Shown here: positions 21,567-33,573 of the stretch, piece by piece
Position numbering within the stretch: the stretch's first letter is position 1
Layout of the letters: each line of letters starts with the position of its first letter
NCBI GenBank assembly: GCA_963920765.1
Contig: OY987243.1
Span: 6,882,001 to 6,946,000, forward strand
Origin: Ulota crispa
Lineage: Eukaryota > Streptophyta > Bryopsida > Orthotrichales > Orthotrichaceae
Length of the DNA: 64,000 nt
Direction: 5' to 3'
Notes under the pieces: model-generated
Databases searched by the model: none
Told to the model about the DNA's origin: nothing
Seen by the model: only the letters and a program-made list of their open reading frames with translations
Translations under genes and position numbers: made by a program

Positions 21567-22527
21567 TCATCCACCAATCCCCCTGAGCCTCTCCTGAAGC
21601 ACATAATTAAACCGCAACAATTCGTTCATGTTCTCGTTCGTCTCCGCTTGCTGTTGCTCCATCTCGCTCAGCCTCACCTAAGGTAGGAATACCATAAAAC
21701 GGTTAAATTAAGCATTTTTAGCCTGTAAGATATGGGGAATTTCTTGAGATATTGAGCTCAATATGTGCAAAAACAAGGATAAGAAAGACTGCAGAAAAAA
21801 TAAAAATAAACCGTTTTTTTCTTCCTTGAGAATGAATTTTTTAAGCAATATAAATGTGGATTCTTCATTTGGAGTCACTCTTGTTTCATAGGTTCATCCA
21901 AAACAGCTACCTTTAGCATTTTGTTCCAAAACAAATGTGATCCAATCAAATGCAAGAAAACTGTATCTTTTCAAAATCTCTTAAAATCTTTCAAAATCTT
22001 TGAATAGGTTTCAAAACAATCTACTCTGCTGTTAGAGGGGGGTACCGTAACGATTTATGGGATTCCTACCTTACAAGTCCCTCGCATTTTGCTCCATCTC
22101 GCTCAGTTTTACCTGCAAGTCCCTCGCATTTTGCTCCGCTTGCTCTTGCTCTTCCTTTGCCTTCTTCAATTCCAATTGCAAGGCGTTCACCTGCTGCTTC
22201 CACTGCTCTTGCTCTCTGTTCGACTGGTTCATGTCCCCAAGGGCCTCTTGTAAGTCCCGAATCGACTGGCTCCGGTGCCGAAGGGCCTCTTCTCCGAATT
22301 CCAACTGATGCTGCTTCAACTGCAAGAGTGTTCCACACACGCGTTCCCGACGCTGCTCCAGTTGTGCTAGATAGCTCTTCATCTCCTCCAGCTCCAACTC
22401 CAAGTCCTGCATGCACCGGATAAGGCCGAAATATGGAGTTGCCATGCTGCTCCTTCCAACTAAAATTCTCTAGATATTTAACTGTAAAATTAATACTCGG
22501 CAGTTCGTTAACACGCACTTGCGCAAC
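21567..22527 (-). pseudogene. Coiled-coil family unit B' (right arm), least damaged copy
   Basis: After a splice acceptor (TTTTTCTCTCAG, exon from 22527) the ATG at 22445 opens 124 codons: MATPYFGLIRCMQDLELELE, EEMKSYLAQLEQRRE, a long QL-, QA- and QVNAL-containing coiled coil, and two copies of a 14-residue repeat (ARDLQVKLSEMEQN). The frame ends with TAA at 22071 where a 389-bp TIR element begins. The C-terminal segment (EAERDGATASGDE-type and then NELLRFNYVLQERLRGIGG, stop at 21567-21569) lies beyond it. If that element is spliced GT-AG as drawn, a stop remains, so the copy may be truncated or a pseudogene. The role is unknown; a structural coiled-coil protein is the only inference. Confidence 0.55.
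21682..22070. mobile_element. 389-bp TIR element at an intron-like position in unit B'
   Basis: Ends are inverted copies: GGTAGGAATACCATAAAACG at the left and the reverse complement of the right end GGTAGGAATCCCATAAATCG. Read on the coding (minus) strand, the borders are GTAAGGTAGGAAT and ATTCCTACCTTAG, so the inverted termini themselves carry GT and AG splice-site dinucleotides. Unit B (left arm) has no insertion here. Unit A has a different sequence with similar borders (GTAAGGTAG...TTACCTTAG) at the same place. It is non-coding. Confidence 0.7.
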
Positions 22528-23300
22528 CTGAGAGAAAAATTCCAAGGACAGAAACCAACGCCATTCACTGGTAAGAAATGGCCCTCAGAAAACAGTTTTA
22601 CATATCAGCAATTCAGCACACCGGAACAAACTCCCATCGTGATTCATGGATGGGTTCTTTGTACGTGGCAATAAATAAATGAATGTGCACTTGGCATTCC
22701 TTCATTAGTTAATACAAGGACACGCTTTGTGCTAGTTGTACATGTATGGGTAATACAACGTTAGTAAATAAGTATTTCCCAAAACCAACTTATCTAGAAT
22801 CTAATCTTGACATATTTTACAGAAAATCAATATTTCACAATTGGTTTAGAATCTAACCTTGATACATCATTAGTTTGGTTTGTGTTTTTGAAACAAAATA
22901 TTGTAATTTCTTTCATCACAATGTTACTCTTTAAGACTTTGCTAGAGGGTGCTTGGAGTTTTGTTGGTTTTCTAACACATAGTTGAAGGGTGCTTGGTGT
23001 TCTATATTTGGGACATCCTTTATTGTTTCAACTTTCACCAAAAATATTTAGAATATTTTAGATAAAGACATGATTGGAGGGCGCTTGGTGTTCTATATCT
23101 ACGATGTCTTTTGTTGTTTCAACTGACACCAAAAATTTCTAAAAGATTCTAGAAAAGAGCACAAACTCAAAATCCTCCCACCTGGTAGTGTAGAAAGGAG
23201 GGTTGCCTTGACTCAAACCCAGGTATTCAAGAACAAATGTTCTCCCGAAATGATGAAGTGGCTCAACATCCACGCTTCACACACAGGATGATTCATTTCT

Positions 23301-24570
23301 TTAAGGACATATCCTTGGGTCTTCAACACTGGTGTAGGAATCAAGGTACAGGATTATGCCATGTTTTGTAGGAACCAATGTGAATTCTAACTGCGGAATC
23401 TTTATGCTATTTTTTGTGCAGATCTCACGTTCCACGGCAAACCACAAAATTAGCCTCCAACAACACTTGGCACCATTTCCAACGTTGTTAAGAATAGTGA
23501 GACTCCGACAAAGAATGTGCAAAACTAAAGAGACCCCCTGTGCGTTTATCATCCACCAATCCGGCCCTGAGCCTCTCCTGAAGCAGATACTTAAACCGGA
23601 ACAATTCATTCATGTTATCGTTCGCCTCCGTGCGTTCATGCTCCATCTCGTTCAGCTTCACCGAAGGCAGTCTGCTCGAATTGCAACTCCTGTCAGAGTG
23701 TCAGGTGAAGCCTCTCATAGGGTGCCAGGAATAGTAATGTAGTGGTCCTTGTATCTCTGGAAGTTATAAAAGAAAAGGTGTGTTCTATTGCAGTAAATCA
23801 TATTCCTTGGTTTCACCTCATCTTTTCATAAGTTGCAAAGTTACAGTTTATGAAAGACCTAGAATCACAAATAAGTCCCTACTATAGAAAATTTTGAAAA
23901 GTCATCAACAATTCAATAATGCTTCAAAAAAACATGAAAAACTTTGGGTTACATTTGACATCTATTTCTCTTTATCTGAAAATTAGGCAAAAAAAATCTG
24001 CATATCTTGAAAAGCCCATGAATAAACAGACCAGCTCTTACGAGGACAGTTTTCGAGCATACTACCTTACAAGTCCCTCGCATTTTGCTCCGCCTATTCT
24101 CACTCTTCATTTGCCTTCTTCAACTCCAAGTGCAGGGCGTTCACCTGCTGCTTCCACTGCTCCTCTTGTTCTCTGTTGGATTGGCTCATGCCCTCAAGGG
24201 CCTTGTATAAGCCCCAAAGAGCCTCCTTCCATGTGAGGGGGTGGCCGGTGGAAATAAAAATAGACCACCTATCATCATTTAGATCAGGGGTCCACAAAAC
24301 TGAAATCCCATTTGACCGATGATTGGTGGTCTATTTTTATCTCCACCAGCTACCCCTCACATGGAAGGAGGCCCTAAGCGACTGGCTCGTGTGCCCCAGG
24401 GTCTCTTCTACGAAGTCCAACCACTCCAACAGAGTCTGATTCTTCTGCAAAAGTTCACCAACTTCGTGTCCCCAACGCTGCTCCAGTTGTGCTCGGTCGC
24501 TCTTCACTTCCCCCAGCTCCACCTCCAAGTCTTGTATGCACCGGATTAGGGCGTCGTCTGAATTTGCCAT
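23301..24570 (-). pseudogene. Coiled-coil family unit A' (right arm)
   Basis: Mirror copy of unit A: the ATG at 24570 and the first 77 codons are identical, including the 152-bp hairpin MITE (24221-24372). It differs downstream: a clean intron can be drawn from a GTAAGG donor near 24069 to a CTGACAG acceptor near 23686. Joining these keeps the frame into VKLNEMEHERTEANDNMNEL and on through the C-terminal region to a stop near 23500, without the second MITE that splits unit A. The hairpin insertion still breaks the protein. The 3' tail (FTLVPTKHGIILYL...) is at 23301-23400. Confidence 0.6.
24221..24372. mobile_element. 152-bp hairpin MITE, right-arm copy
   Basis: Same element and same insertion point as 8472-8623, inverted with the arm (coordinates sum to 32844). 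Because it is shared and identical, it was present before the arms last exchanged sequence. Confidence 0.85.
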
Positions 24571-25349
24571 GCTGCTCTTCTGAACTTAACCCCTAAAGGA
24601 TGTTGCCTACCAAAAGTGTTGTCTGTATTTGTATGAGAACCATCTAGTACTTGAAGAAAGTTAATTTGACCAGGAGTATGATGTTTATGATGTGGTTTGA
24701 AATTTACAACTCCAAAGGAATTCATGTGTTATCCCAATACCCTATCCGTATGCAATACAGGAGTCCATGGCATATACTGTGCAACCTGCTAGTAAAAATC
24801 AAAGGACATAATTAAGACCTATGTCATTTAGGACAAAAGTGGATAAGGTAGCAACACCCGTAACAGTCAAAGTAAGGGTTTTAAACATGATGATTATGAA
24901 TAAACATCTAGCAAATTATAGGATCTTATTAGCAAGAGAAAAATGATGGGTTTGCACTTTTGAATATATTATTTGGATACTGTGAGAATAAGTTGTGAAC
25001 TTTTAAAGAGCCAATTGCAATTGCACCTAATATCAACACTAAGGTTTCATGTTCACATGTTGTACATCCTTGTAATTACATCTAGGTGATGGTTATGGGG
25101 ACAGTGGCGCTTATGGGGGCTGCTACCTTAAGAAATGGCCCTCAGAGAATAGTTTTGCATATGAGTAGACCGGAACAAACCATTGTGATTCATGGATGGG
25201 TCTTCGTGAGTGGCAATATAAGAATAAATTTGTACTGAACATTTTTCATTAGTTACAGACAGACTTACAGGAGGGTTCCCTTTTTTTAATAACTCAAACC
25301 TAGGTATTCGAGAACAAATGTTCTTCCAGAAGGATGAGGTGGCTCAACA

Positions 25350-25661
25350 TCAATGCCTCACATAAAAGGATGATATGTTTCTTTGAGCGCATGATATTCT
25401 TGGGTTTTCAACAATGTTGAAGGGATGCAGGTATAGTATTATGTCATGTTTTGTAGGAACTAATGTGAAACTCACAGCGGTAGTTTGTCTTATGTCACAA
25501 GTACTTTGTTTTAATAATCTCGAAAGAACTTCTATTCGAAACACAAGAAGCAAAATCTCTGAAATCCCTTCTATTGAGAAATGTACTTTTAGAACTCGAT
25601 TGTGGATCCAACAACCTTCAAGAGATGAGAGGTTTGTGGAACTTATTAGGCGTAATGCCAT
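25350..25661 (-). pseudogene. 3' remnant of a coiled-coil family unit (right arm)
   Basis: Identical mirror copy of 7183-7494. The VPTKHDIILYL-type tail marks it as the end of a unit whose beginning is absent. Probably not expressed. Confidence 0.5.
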
Positions 25662-25984
25662 TGGGCCCCTTTAAACAAAGACGTTCAGATTTGTGCGTCT
25701 TAGTTGATCAAAGGACTCAAAATGTACAAAACGAAATGAGGGTTATGGAATAAAAGCTTTTTCTCAAGTTATAATAGCGACACAATTGCTTTGAAACTCA
25801 AACTTATTGCATTCGAACGAGGAGAACATGCCATGCTTTTCATCCCTTGCATGTGACCTCATATAAAGACACCATTCACCAATCGCCAGAAGCCCATGTT
25901 GACATCCATGGTATATTGCAGATAAGTAACCTTCGCACGCCCAAAATTCATGTTAGAGCTTTTGCATATGCTTGTTTGTATCAA

Positions 25985-26302
25985 GGAAAAACTTCATGGA
26001 TACCCCTGAAGTTTGCAATATTTTCAATGATACCCCTGCTTTTTCAGAAATTTCACAAATACCCTTGGATCAAAATTTTCAGGCATTTTTTTTTTTTGTT
26101 GTGCATGCCACTTCTCTTCTTCCTTTGTGTGCACGCATAACAATAAAAAATAATAATGTGCCCACAGAGGGAGAAGGAAGTGACATGCACAACAAAACAA
26201 ACGCATGAAAATTTTGGTCCAAGGGTATTTGTGAAATTTCTGAAAAAGCAGAGGTATCTATGAAGATATTGCAAATTTCAGAAGTATCCATGAAATTTTC
26301 CC
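25985..26302 (-). mobile_element. Mutator-like MITE, GGGAAAATTTCATGGATACC family, right-arm copy
   Basis: 318-bp foldback. Flanks TTGTATCAA (25976-25984) and TTGCATCAA (26303-26311) are a 9-bp target duplication with one mismatch. The ends (GGAAAAACTTCATGGATACC and the inverse of GGGAAAATTTCATGGATAC) and interior match 6111-6421. No coding capacity. Confidence 0.88.
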
Positions 26303-26949
26303 TTGCATCAAATGCTTACCTCAAATCCAAGCATCACTATTGATTTTAATGAATGAAAAGCTATTCCAGCAAAACATCATGCGAAAGCAAAGGCCTGTAT
26401 TCAGCATTAGACTTTGCTGCGCTAAGGGAAAACAAATCAGATGAACTGGCCGGGGTAAATGGTTTTGGTAGACCCTACAAAATATGATAATGCAAACTAG
26501 AAAAAAGATCACAGGTTAGGAGTTACCAGAAATGAATGCAAGTAATTTGTGCTTCCTCGGACTCCAAGACTCCTGGCGATTATTCCTTCAGATACTCACT
26601 ACCAGACTACCTTGAGATACTTGAATGCTCGCAGAAAATTGTGTCTATGGCTTCTGTGTGACCAAGTTAGTATGTTTCTGAGTCCTTGATCGTTCAGGAT
26701 TCCGTGGTGGAATTTTGCCATTTACTAGTGGTCTGTGTCAAGCCTTAGTAGCTATGATGAACAGCTTCTGCGTACCACAAGGATCTCCAGCCTCGATACT
26801 AGTTGGTATCAGATGTCACTAAGGTCGATGACCGAGTGAATTTCTTTGGTGGTCATCTCTTTAAATACATTTAGTGTAGGCTTAGAATTAATAGGGGTTT
26901 AGAGTTCTTGTGCTGCCACATTCTTAGTAGTATGGTATACATGTTTAGG

Positions 26950-27300
26950 TACATGTTGTACCAACAAAGGCACTTGATTCAAATTAAAGTCCAAGTGTAA
27001 ACTACTTTACACATGTATTTCTCTCTCATGTTGATTTTTTGTTAAAAAGACTCAATGTAAACCACTTTATGCATGTATCCCTCTCTCCCCTTTTGATTAA
27101 TCAATGAAAGTTAGTCTTTTTAGAACAAGTTTAGGTACCATTTGTACCAACCAAGGTAATAACTTGATTCAAATGAAAATCTTAGTGTAAATTAGTTTCT
27201 AAATGTATCCCTCTCTCCCCTATTGGTCCTCTACTAGAAAGAATTAGTGTAAACCACTTTACCCTTCTCTCCCTTGTTGGTCTTTAAAAGCTATTCTCTT
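26950..27300. repeat. Tandem expansion of a 120-130 bp unit (right arm only)
   Basis: Three to four diverged units share GTGTAAAC(C/T)A(C/G)TTTA, then a TGTAT(C/T)(C/T)CTCTCTCCC block, separated by GGTACATGTTGTACCAA-like sequence. The left arm has the same motifs only once or twice (about 5340-5460). Confidence 0.6.
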
Positions 27301-28270
27301 TAGAATAAGTAGCTTTACCATAACTCTAATACTGAGGAATTCTTTTGTATATATAGATGAGAGAATCCTAGTCTCATAGATGAGAGGATCCTAGTCTACA
27401 GGCAGTGAGAAGCTATTTAGGTAAGGACTCGCATTTTCTTTAGGGCTTAGCTTCTAACTTAATTCACATTTTACTAACAAATCAAATTGGGGACTTGGGC
27501 AACATTACATATAACTTCCATGTTGTTAAATTGGCTAGTCATAATCAAAAGTAGTGGCATAATCTTCACATTAGAGTAATCTCAGTCCACAACTTAGGAA
27601 AGATAGAGATTTATTGTTTAGGCCGCACTACCTAAGTTGCGCCGGCAAATTAATGGCATACCATCATTTCATCAAAACTTATATTATACACCTAGCTAAA
27701 AGTCTATAATTCATCATAGCTTTGGACTTTGTGAGAAAATTTTGAGATATTTCTTGTTTTATTATACAAAGTTTTAAACATGTGTAGTATTACAATTGAC
27801 GTGTTGTCTCTAGAATGGATTTTAGTATTCTTTTATTTAAGGTTGTCATGTGGTATTTTTGTTTGCCTTTGATGCAACCCATGAGTTAGATGGCCACTCT
27901 AGAATGAAACAAGATGTCAAGTTAAGGTCCAAAACCTCAACCTTATAATTTTTCACCCTAGATCCATACTTGGCTGACATAATCTTCCATCCTTTAAAGG
28001 ACGCATGATCCTCAAAAGATGCATTGTATTTGAGTTCTTTTGTCATTCCACAAGAAAAATAGAAAATTTTCTCTTTTGAGAATTGATGTAGCATTTCCCA
28101 TCTCTTTCCTTGAAAACAATGCAATTGCATGCATGGAAAAATTGGAGCATGTTTTGCAATTTGTAAAGGGGAGGGATTGATTGTGTACATGCACTTGACT
28201 AGGCAATATAAAGATTGTAAAGTGCATGAATTTTATGAGTGACTTGTTTTAGTCAATTAGCAAGAAAGGT

Positions 28271-31068
28271 ATTGATTATATTGTAGTTGTAACCAATTAT
28301 TTGTAAGTAGTGTACAATACTAAGCAAAAAAGGTGAAAGTGACGAGTGTCAACTTTCTCTACCTACAATTGAGTAGATATCAAATCTAATTATGATTAAC
28401 AATTTTTAGAACATCATGATTTTACTCATAAATGAAAATATCGTTAAATCTATTAATGTGTCATTACTCATTAACACTTGTGTTGTAAATCATGTTTACA
28501 ATCTAAATTCATCAAACACACAATGATCATGTTTATTTTGAGAGAGAATATTGGTTAATAAATCACCTACCATTTAGTTTGAAGAAATACATATACCACA
28601 TTCAAGAAATTGAGACAATATGCACATTTGGGACAATTAGAAGCCAAGTTCAATTTAAATGCAAATCATTATACAAACTCTTGGGGAAATGGTTGTGCAT
28701 GGATACTAATAAATATGTGAATCCATATGTTAACTTTTTGTTTTTTTTTAATTGTAAAAATACAAACAAAGAGACTAGTAGAAATTGACATCAAATAGAA
28801 ATAAAGTTCAAATTTTTATTTGAGATTTGGAGTTTTTCTAATTTATTAACTATGATTTGTCTTTAAAGTTCATTTTTATTTCACCAAGTTTGTACAAATA
28901 TAGATCATTTGTACAACACTAATAGCTGATTCCTCTTTTACATATGAATCTGGATAGTAATGTGTTTACTACAGTCATGGACTTTGGGATTTAGAGTAAG
29001 ATACATGGTACTTTGATTTTATGAAGATAATTGAAACTTCTGGAAACCTACTCATCCATATGGCATTTGCAGATGCTCCTGAAATTTTGAAATAGCTATG
29101 TATTCACATACGATTGAGCATAATGCAACAAACCTTTTGCTTTCTTGCTTGTATAGTTTACAACACAATTTACACAATGTCCAAGCAAAAACACAATAGC
29201 AAGAGATATATTGCACGCATGTCATCCAAGTTGGGAGCTTAAATTAAGTTCGAGTAACCTCTCAGGAAAAAAAAAAGGCTTCAAAGCATCTTTGTAAGGA
29301 AATCCCAAATTTTTAGCGCCTTTCAAATTTTGAGATTTGTTTTTGGTAAAGTTTCAAAATGGCTTTTTAAGATTTGGAGGTATGGAGCAATTGATTTTGT
29401 AGAACACAACATACCAAGCTTGGTATCAAAAGAAAAATTTATTAGCTTTTTAATAGTTCACATGCTACATTTAGGTCAAAATATAAGTATATATAGCTTA
29501 TTTACAAGAAGTCCCCTGGGCAAGTCAAAAAAACCTTTGGAAATGGATGATAGATCAATCTCAAAATTTAATGCTCAAGAGTAGCTAGTACAATGCTTTC
29601 ATTGTAAACATTGTCTATAATTTGCTTGTCATTACCTTGAAGTTGTCCACCTAAAAAAGCTAAAAATGCAGCCATTTGTACTTCCAAGAGCATGAACTTG
29701 AAAGAGTTCAAATCCAACTAAATGCCTATAGGAAATATATCTTGTTTCATTTAATTCTCAATTTGTCTAAAAGCAATCAACTTTGATGTTTATTTGGAAT
29801 ACTTGCTAGTAGTAACAAGAAACACTTCATAATTTTGTCTCAAACACCCTTAAAACTGGTAGTACTAAATAGTACTATGAGCTTTTGAAATAAATTTTTT
29901 AAAAATAAAATAAAATATAAAAAATTTGTAAAGCACTTAAAATAGCATACTTGTGAAAATTCAAACCTATGAATATTTTATTCTAAAAGTTATGCACAAA
30001 AATAGAGGGACGGAAATTACCAACAAAAAGACAATTTCCTTTTTGCTTTTTAGAAAATAGTAAAAAAATTCAAAAAATAAAACAAAATATGTTGATTTTT
30101 TATCTCTTTGAGTAGCTTTGGCGGATGCAAGTGCTTTTTGGAAGAAGTTTTTTTTATTTCACCAATGCAAGGAGAATGGATGCCCACTTTGAGAAAATGT
30201 GTATGGCATGGAATTTAGAATTTTGTGAAACCCTTCTACACATCCTTGTAATGCTTTACAACAAACAACTTCCCTGATTTGTGGCACAAGATTCGCTTTT
30301 TTGGACCCAAAATTGTACTAAAAACCCCCAAAATGGCCAAGATAGACACCTATTTGGGGTTGTTTAAAAATAGTAAAATAATTTTAGAAAATAACAAAAA
30401 AATAATTAAACATCTATAACTTTGAAATGAACAATACTTTGAAATTCCGAGTCAAAATGACTTGGTACATAAAAGATAGGAGCCAAAAACTATGTGCAAG
30501 AGGTGAAGGGGATAGAAAATAATACAAGTGTTTCTTGCAATCACCCTTGCCTAATTTCTAAACAAAATGTAGCCACGATTATAAAAACTTTGTATTAAAC
30601 TTTGTGAGTAGAACCTCAAATACTTGGTTTGAAATAAATTACATTTTTCTTATTAATTGTAAGTTACTTTCAATACTTATATTGTTTATATTATTACGTT
30701 TAAACATAGACCAAAGATTGACATCTCAAATTTAGAAGACATTTCAAAATTAGAGGCGAAGGCTTGTTCAGTTTTGCTATGCAATCCGTATTGTGATGAG
30801 CAAGGTATCCTCTATATAGATAGCAACGATAACAAATTTTGGGCTTTGTTGGCAAATTTAAATATTAGTGTTAGTATCACTATTAATAAATCCAACTGAT
30901 GGACCAAAATACTCAAATTTTTCAGACCATATTTGGGAAAACATCTTGATCAATGTATGGATATTTTTAATACATAAACAAATTTCTTTTAATCCTCAAT
31001 ATTAAATTTTCAATAAAACGCTTTTATAAGTACTAAATCCTGTAGACAAGGCCACATAACCCTCTCTT
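28271..31068. other. AT-rich stretch without recognised gene
   Basis: Long AT-rich sequence with many A and T runs. Short open frames have no recognisable domain and no codon bias. I see no RNA gene or element with clear borders. Confidence 0.5.
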
Positions 31069-31425
31069 TTAACCCCTAAACGTCGAGGAGGACAAAAAGT
31101 TCTGAAAAAAGATTTTGTGAATTAGAAAAAAGTCGTTTTTCATCTGATTTTTTTTAGAAGTGACCATAAATACATGGTCCATCATGGAAGACAAAAAATC
31201 ACCACTTAAGATGCATTCTTTTTTTTTTGTAACCCAAATTGTGATAAGATTTTAAAACATGGTGTTAGCTCCCAAGCTGCCCTTCTCGCAATTTTCATGA
31301 GGGCACCATGCTCTGTTGACTTTTCCAACTTTTTGAAGCAATACTATTGGTGCCCATGTGCAAAACATTGTAAATTGCTACAAGGAGGACAAGCCACGGT
31401 GATCCATCCGTCCTTTAAGGGTTAA
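31069..31425. mobile_element. TIR element with TTAACCCCTAAAC ends
   Basis: Begins TTAACCCCTAAACGTCGAGG and ends CCGTCCTTTAAGGGTTAA. The terminal words carry CCCTAAA, the plant telomere heptamer. Same loose family as 13330, 41106, 47133 and 59651. Non-coding. Confidence 0.55.
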
Positions 31426-31479
31426 CCTTCCCCTTCAAAACATTGAGCACCCATCAACGTGCAGTCTCCATGGGCTTGA

Positions 31480-31830
31480 CCTACATTTGCGCCCATATTT
31501 GTGTCTTTTGGTCCTATGATTGACAAATACAAAAAAAAAAAAAAAAAAAAAAAAATGGTATGGGTGATAAAGTAATGGTTGTAGCACAAATAAAAAAACA
31601 GGTCCACGATGATTAAGTGATTTTGTAGTCGTTGTTTAGTCATTGCAATCATTGCAGTCATTGCAGTCATTGTCACTTAGTCATTGTGAACCCGTTTTTT
31701 TACCTGTGTAGGTGACAAGAGTGACAAAATAATGGGTAACAAGTATAGCCCATTTGAATGCCAATGGGTTTGGAAAGGGGTTCAACGAAGGACATTAAAT
31801 AGTTTTGCAATATCATAAGTGAATAAATCA
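31480..31830. repeat. Dispersed repeat, copy 1, with a poly-A run
   Basis: Shares ordered blocks with 41380-41570: TTTGTGT(C/T), a GACAAATACAAAA tract, GGTGA(T/C)AAAGTAATG-type words, CATTTGAATGCCAATGGGTTT, GACATTAAATAGTT(T/G)TGCAAT. It contains a run of more than 20 A starting at about 31533. It could be a decayed retroelement or SINE, not provable here. Confidence 0.55.
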
Positions 31831-32239
31831 AGGAGGTAAACACACCATTCAAGTACCTCAAGCATGATATTTTGTCATCTTTCATGACAGTTACAAGTGC
31901 TCCATCTTACTATCTTTGTAACTATTCAAGTTAGTTTTTTGAGCACATGAGCACAATGAAGACTTCAATAAGCAACTTTTTAGCATCTCCTACACTCAAC
32001 TATACATTTTCAGTGATTTTGGACTTTGAAAAACCTGCATGAACAAATGCTTGCAACAAGAACTTTTTAATTGATGCCAATATTTTGGTTTCCTCTTGCT
32101 TCCTTAATTGATTTTTTTTCAAAGTTCATCAATTGATTTTCTTACTCCAAGGTCCTTAGAATCAAGCTTATGGGTGCTTCTACCTTGTGTGATAAATATA
32201 CAATCCATGATGGGCAACATAGGCAATAAAAATTTCTAG

Positions 32240-32460
32240 TGAGCGTAAAACAATGAGCCCATGACCAATGAACCAACGCTTTTTATTACCAAAAACCAAA
32301 TTTGGGCTCAAAATCAACAAGAAATTGTAAAAAATAAAAATTTCTTCAAGGGATGAACGTTAGGCCCTATTTCCAACATTTATAGGTGAAAATTAATATT
32401 TTAACAAAAGCCCTATGCACACAAATCCCCGCTCACAATTTAGCATTCTCCGTCCTCCCG
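32240..32460. repeat. Partial copy of the foldback family of 44724-45395
   Basis: Shares GAGCGTAAAACAATGAGCCC, ATGAACCAA(C/T)G, ATTTATAGGTGAAA(A)TTAAT, and CCCGCTCA with the element at 44.7-45.4 kb. Only part of one side is present. Confidence 0.5.
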
Positions 32461-33573
32461 CTTTCCATTCTTAGTTGTGCAGGAACAAATTAAACCCAGC
32501 ATGAGTGAAAAAAACAGCATCTACTCTTCCTCGGCCTTGATACTTGTTCAACCTCTAAGTGACTAACATTTTTGATAGACTTCTGCTTGAATACTAGATT
32601 TTCACTAGACTGGATTGTGCTCAAGTTGACTAAAAGGCTGTAAAATCATAGCGTACAACATTTCTTACATCCTAGAAATAATTATGTACACGTGAGTCAC
32701 TTTTATAAACTCAACTACAAGTACGTGTAGCTGACTAACTGAAAAGTACGTCGGAATAAAATTTCGAAGTGACAAATCCTGTTGATTGTAGTAAACTCGC
32801 ACCTGATAAGACATAGTTTATCCATCAAAAAATGAGTGTAAACAATACATGTCTCAGAACTTGTAAAAACAGATGAATGTTTCCAAATTTACAAGAGAAT
32901 CTATAACAAAACTGTCATGAAAAAAATGCCGAGCTGCCCGTAAAAAAAGCCAACTTTGAACGTGATTTTTTGTCGAGCTTAAAACCTGATGAAAGTTGGC
33001 TAATATTACAGGTAATCATCGCACACATCTACATGAAAAATTTCAGATTAAAAAAATTGCATTAGAGATGCCTGCGCAAAACCGTTAAAAGCTTAAGAAT
33101 TTGGTCATTGGTCGTTTGGAAGTTAAAATTTAAGACTCATGAGACCCTGCTTCCTGAGCAAAGAAATAGACGATCTGCGAAGATGGTCAAACTCCTAAAC
33201 TGGTCTAGATGAGACAAAACGATGAAAACGACGCAAGTGTAGGTGGCAGGTCAGCTAAAAGGAATGAAGTGGCGCCGTCAAGCCTCGGAATGCACTGTTC
33301 CAATACCGACAACAGAGCAGATAAAAGCAATGAAAGATCCACACCACAGTACGATGCACCTACCCCGTGCATTCAAAATGTTGCTGCGATCCAAAATGGT
33401 TATAATAAAAATCTAAAAAAAGCCACCATTGCTCAGAGTAAAAAATGTACAGATGCAACTGGCAGAAGTGAACCATGGCAGCAACTATGAGTGTTCCTAA
33501 ACAACAATCCGAGTGTAACACTGCTACTTCCAAAGAATGCTGGACCAGAGCAGTAGTGAAATAACTGTTCACT

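Larger units (their letters stand above)
18600..28270 (-). repeat. Right arm of the 25-kb inverted repeat
   Basis: Reverse-complement partner of 3250-14590, in the same order. It has its own changes: a 389-bp TIR insertion at 21682-22070 and a local tandem expansion near 26950-27300. It lacks at least five insertions present in the left arm. The 18770-21300 part is the least similar to its partner and has no gene I can recognise; 20700-20890 is also repeated directly at about 15400-15590. Confidence 0.85.

Noticed and set aside
31533..31556. Poly-A run as the tail of a retroposed gene
   Set aside because: The adjoining sequence has no gene similarity that I can see and target duplications are not evident.
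33209..33490. 93-codon plus-strand frame
   Set aside because: It lies in the probable 3' untranslated region of the bZIP gene on the other strand and shows no domain.
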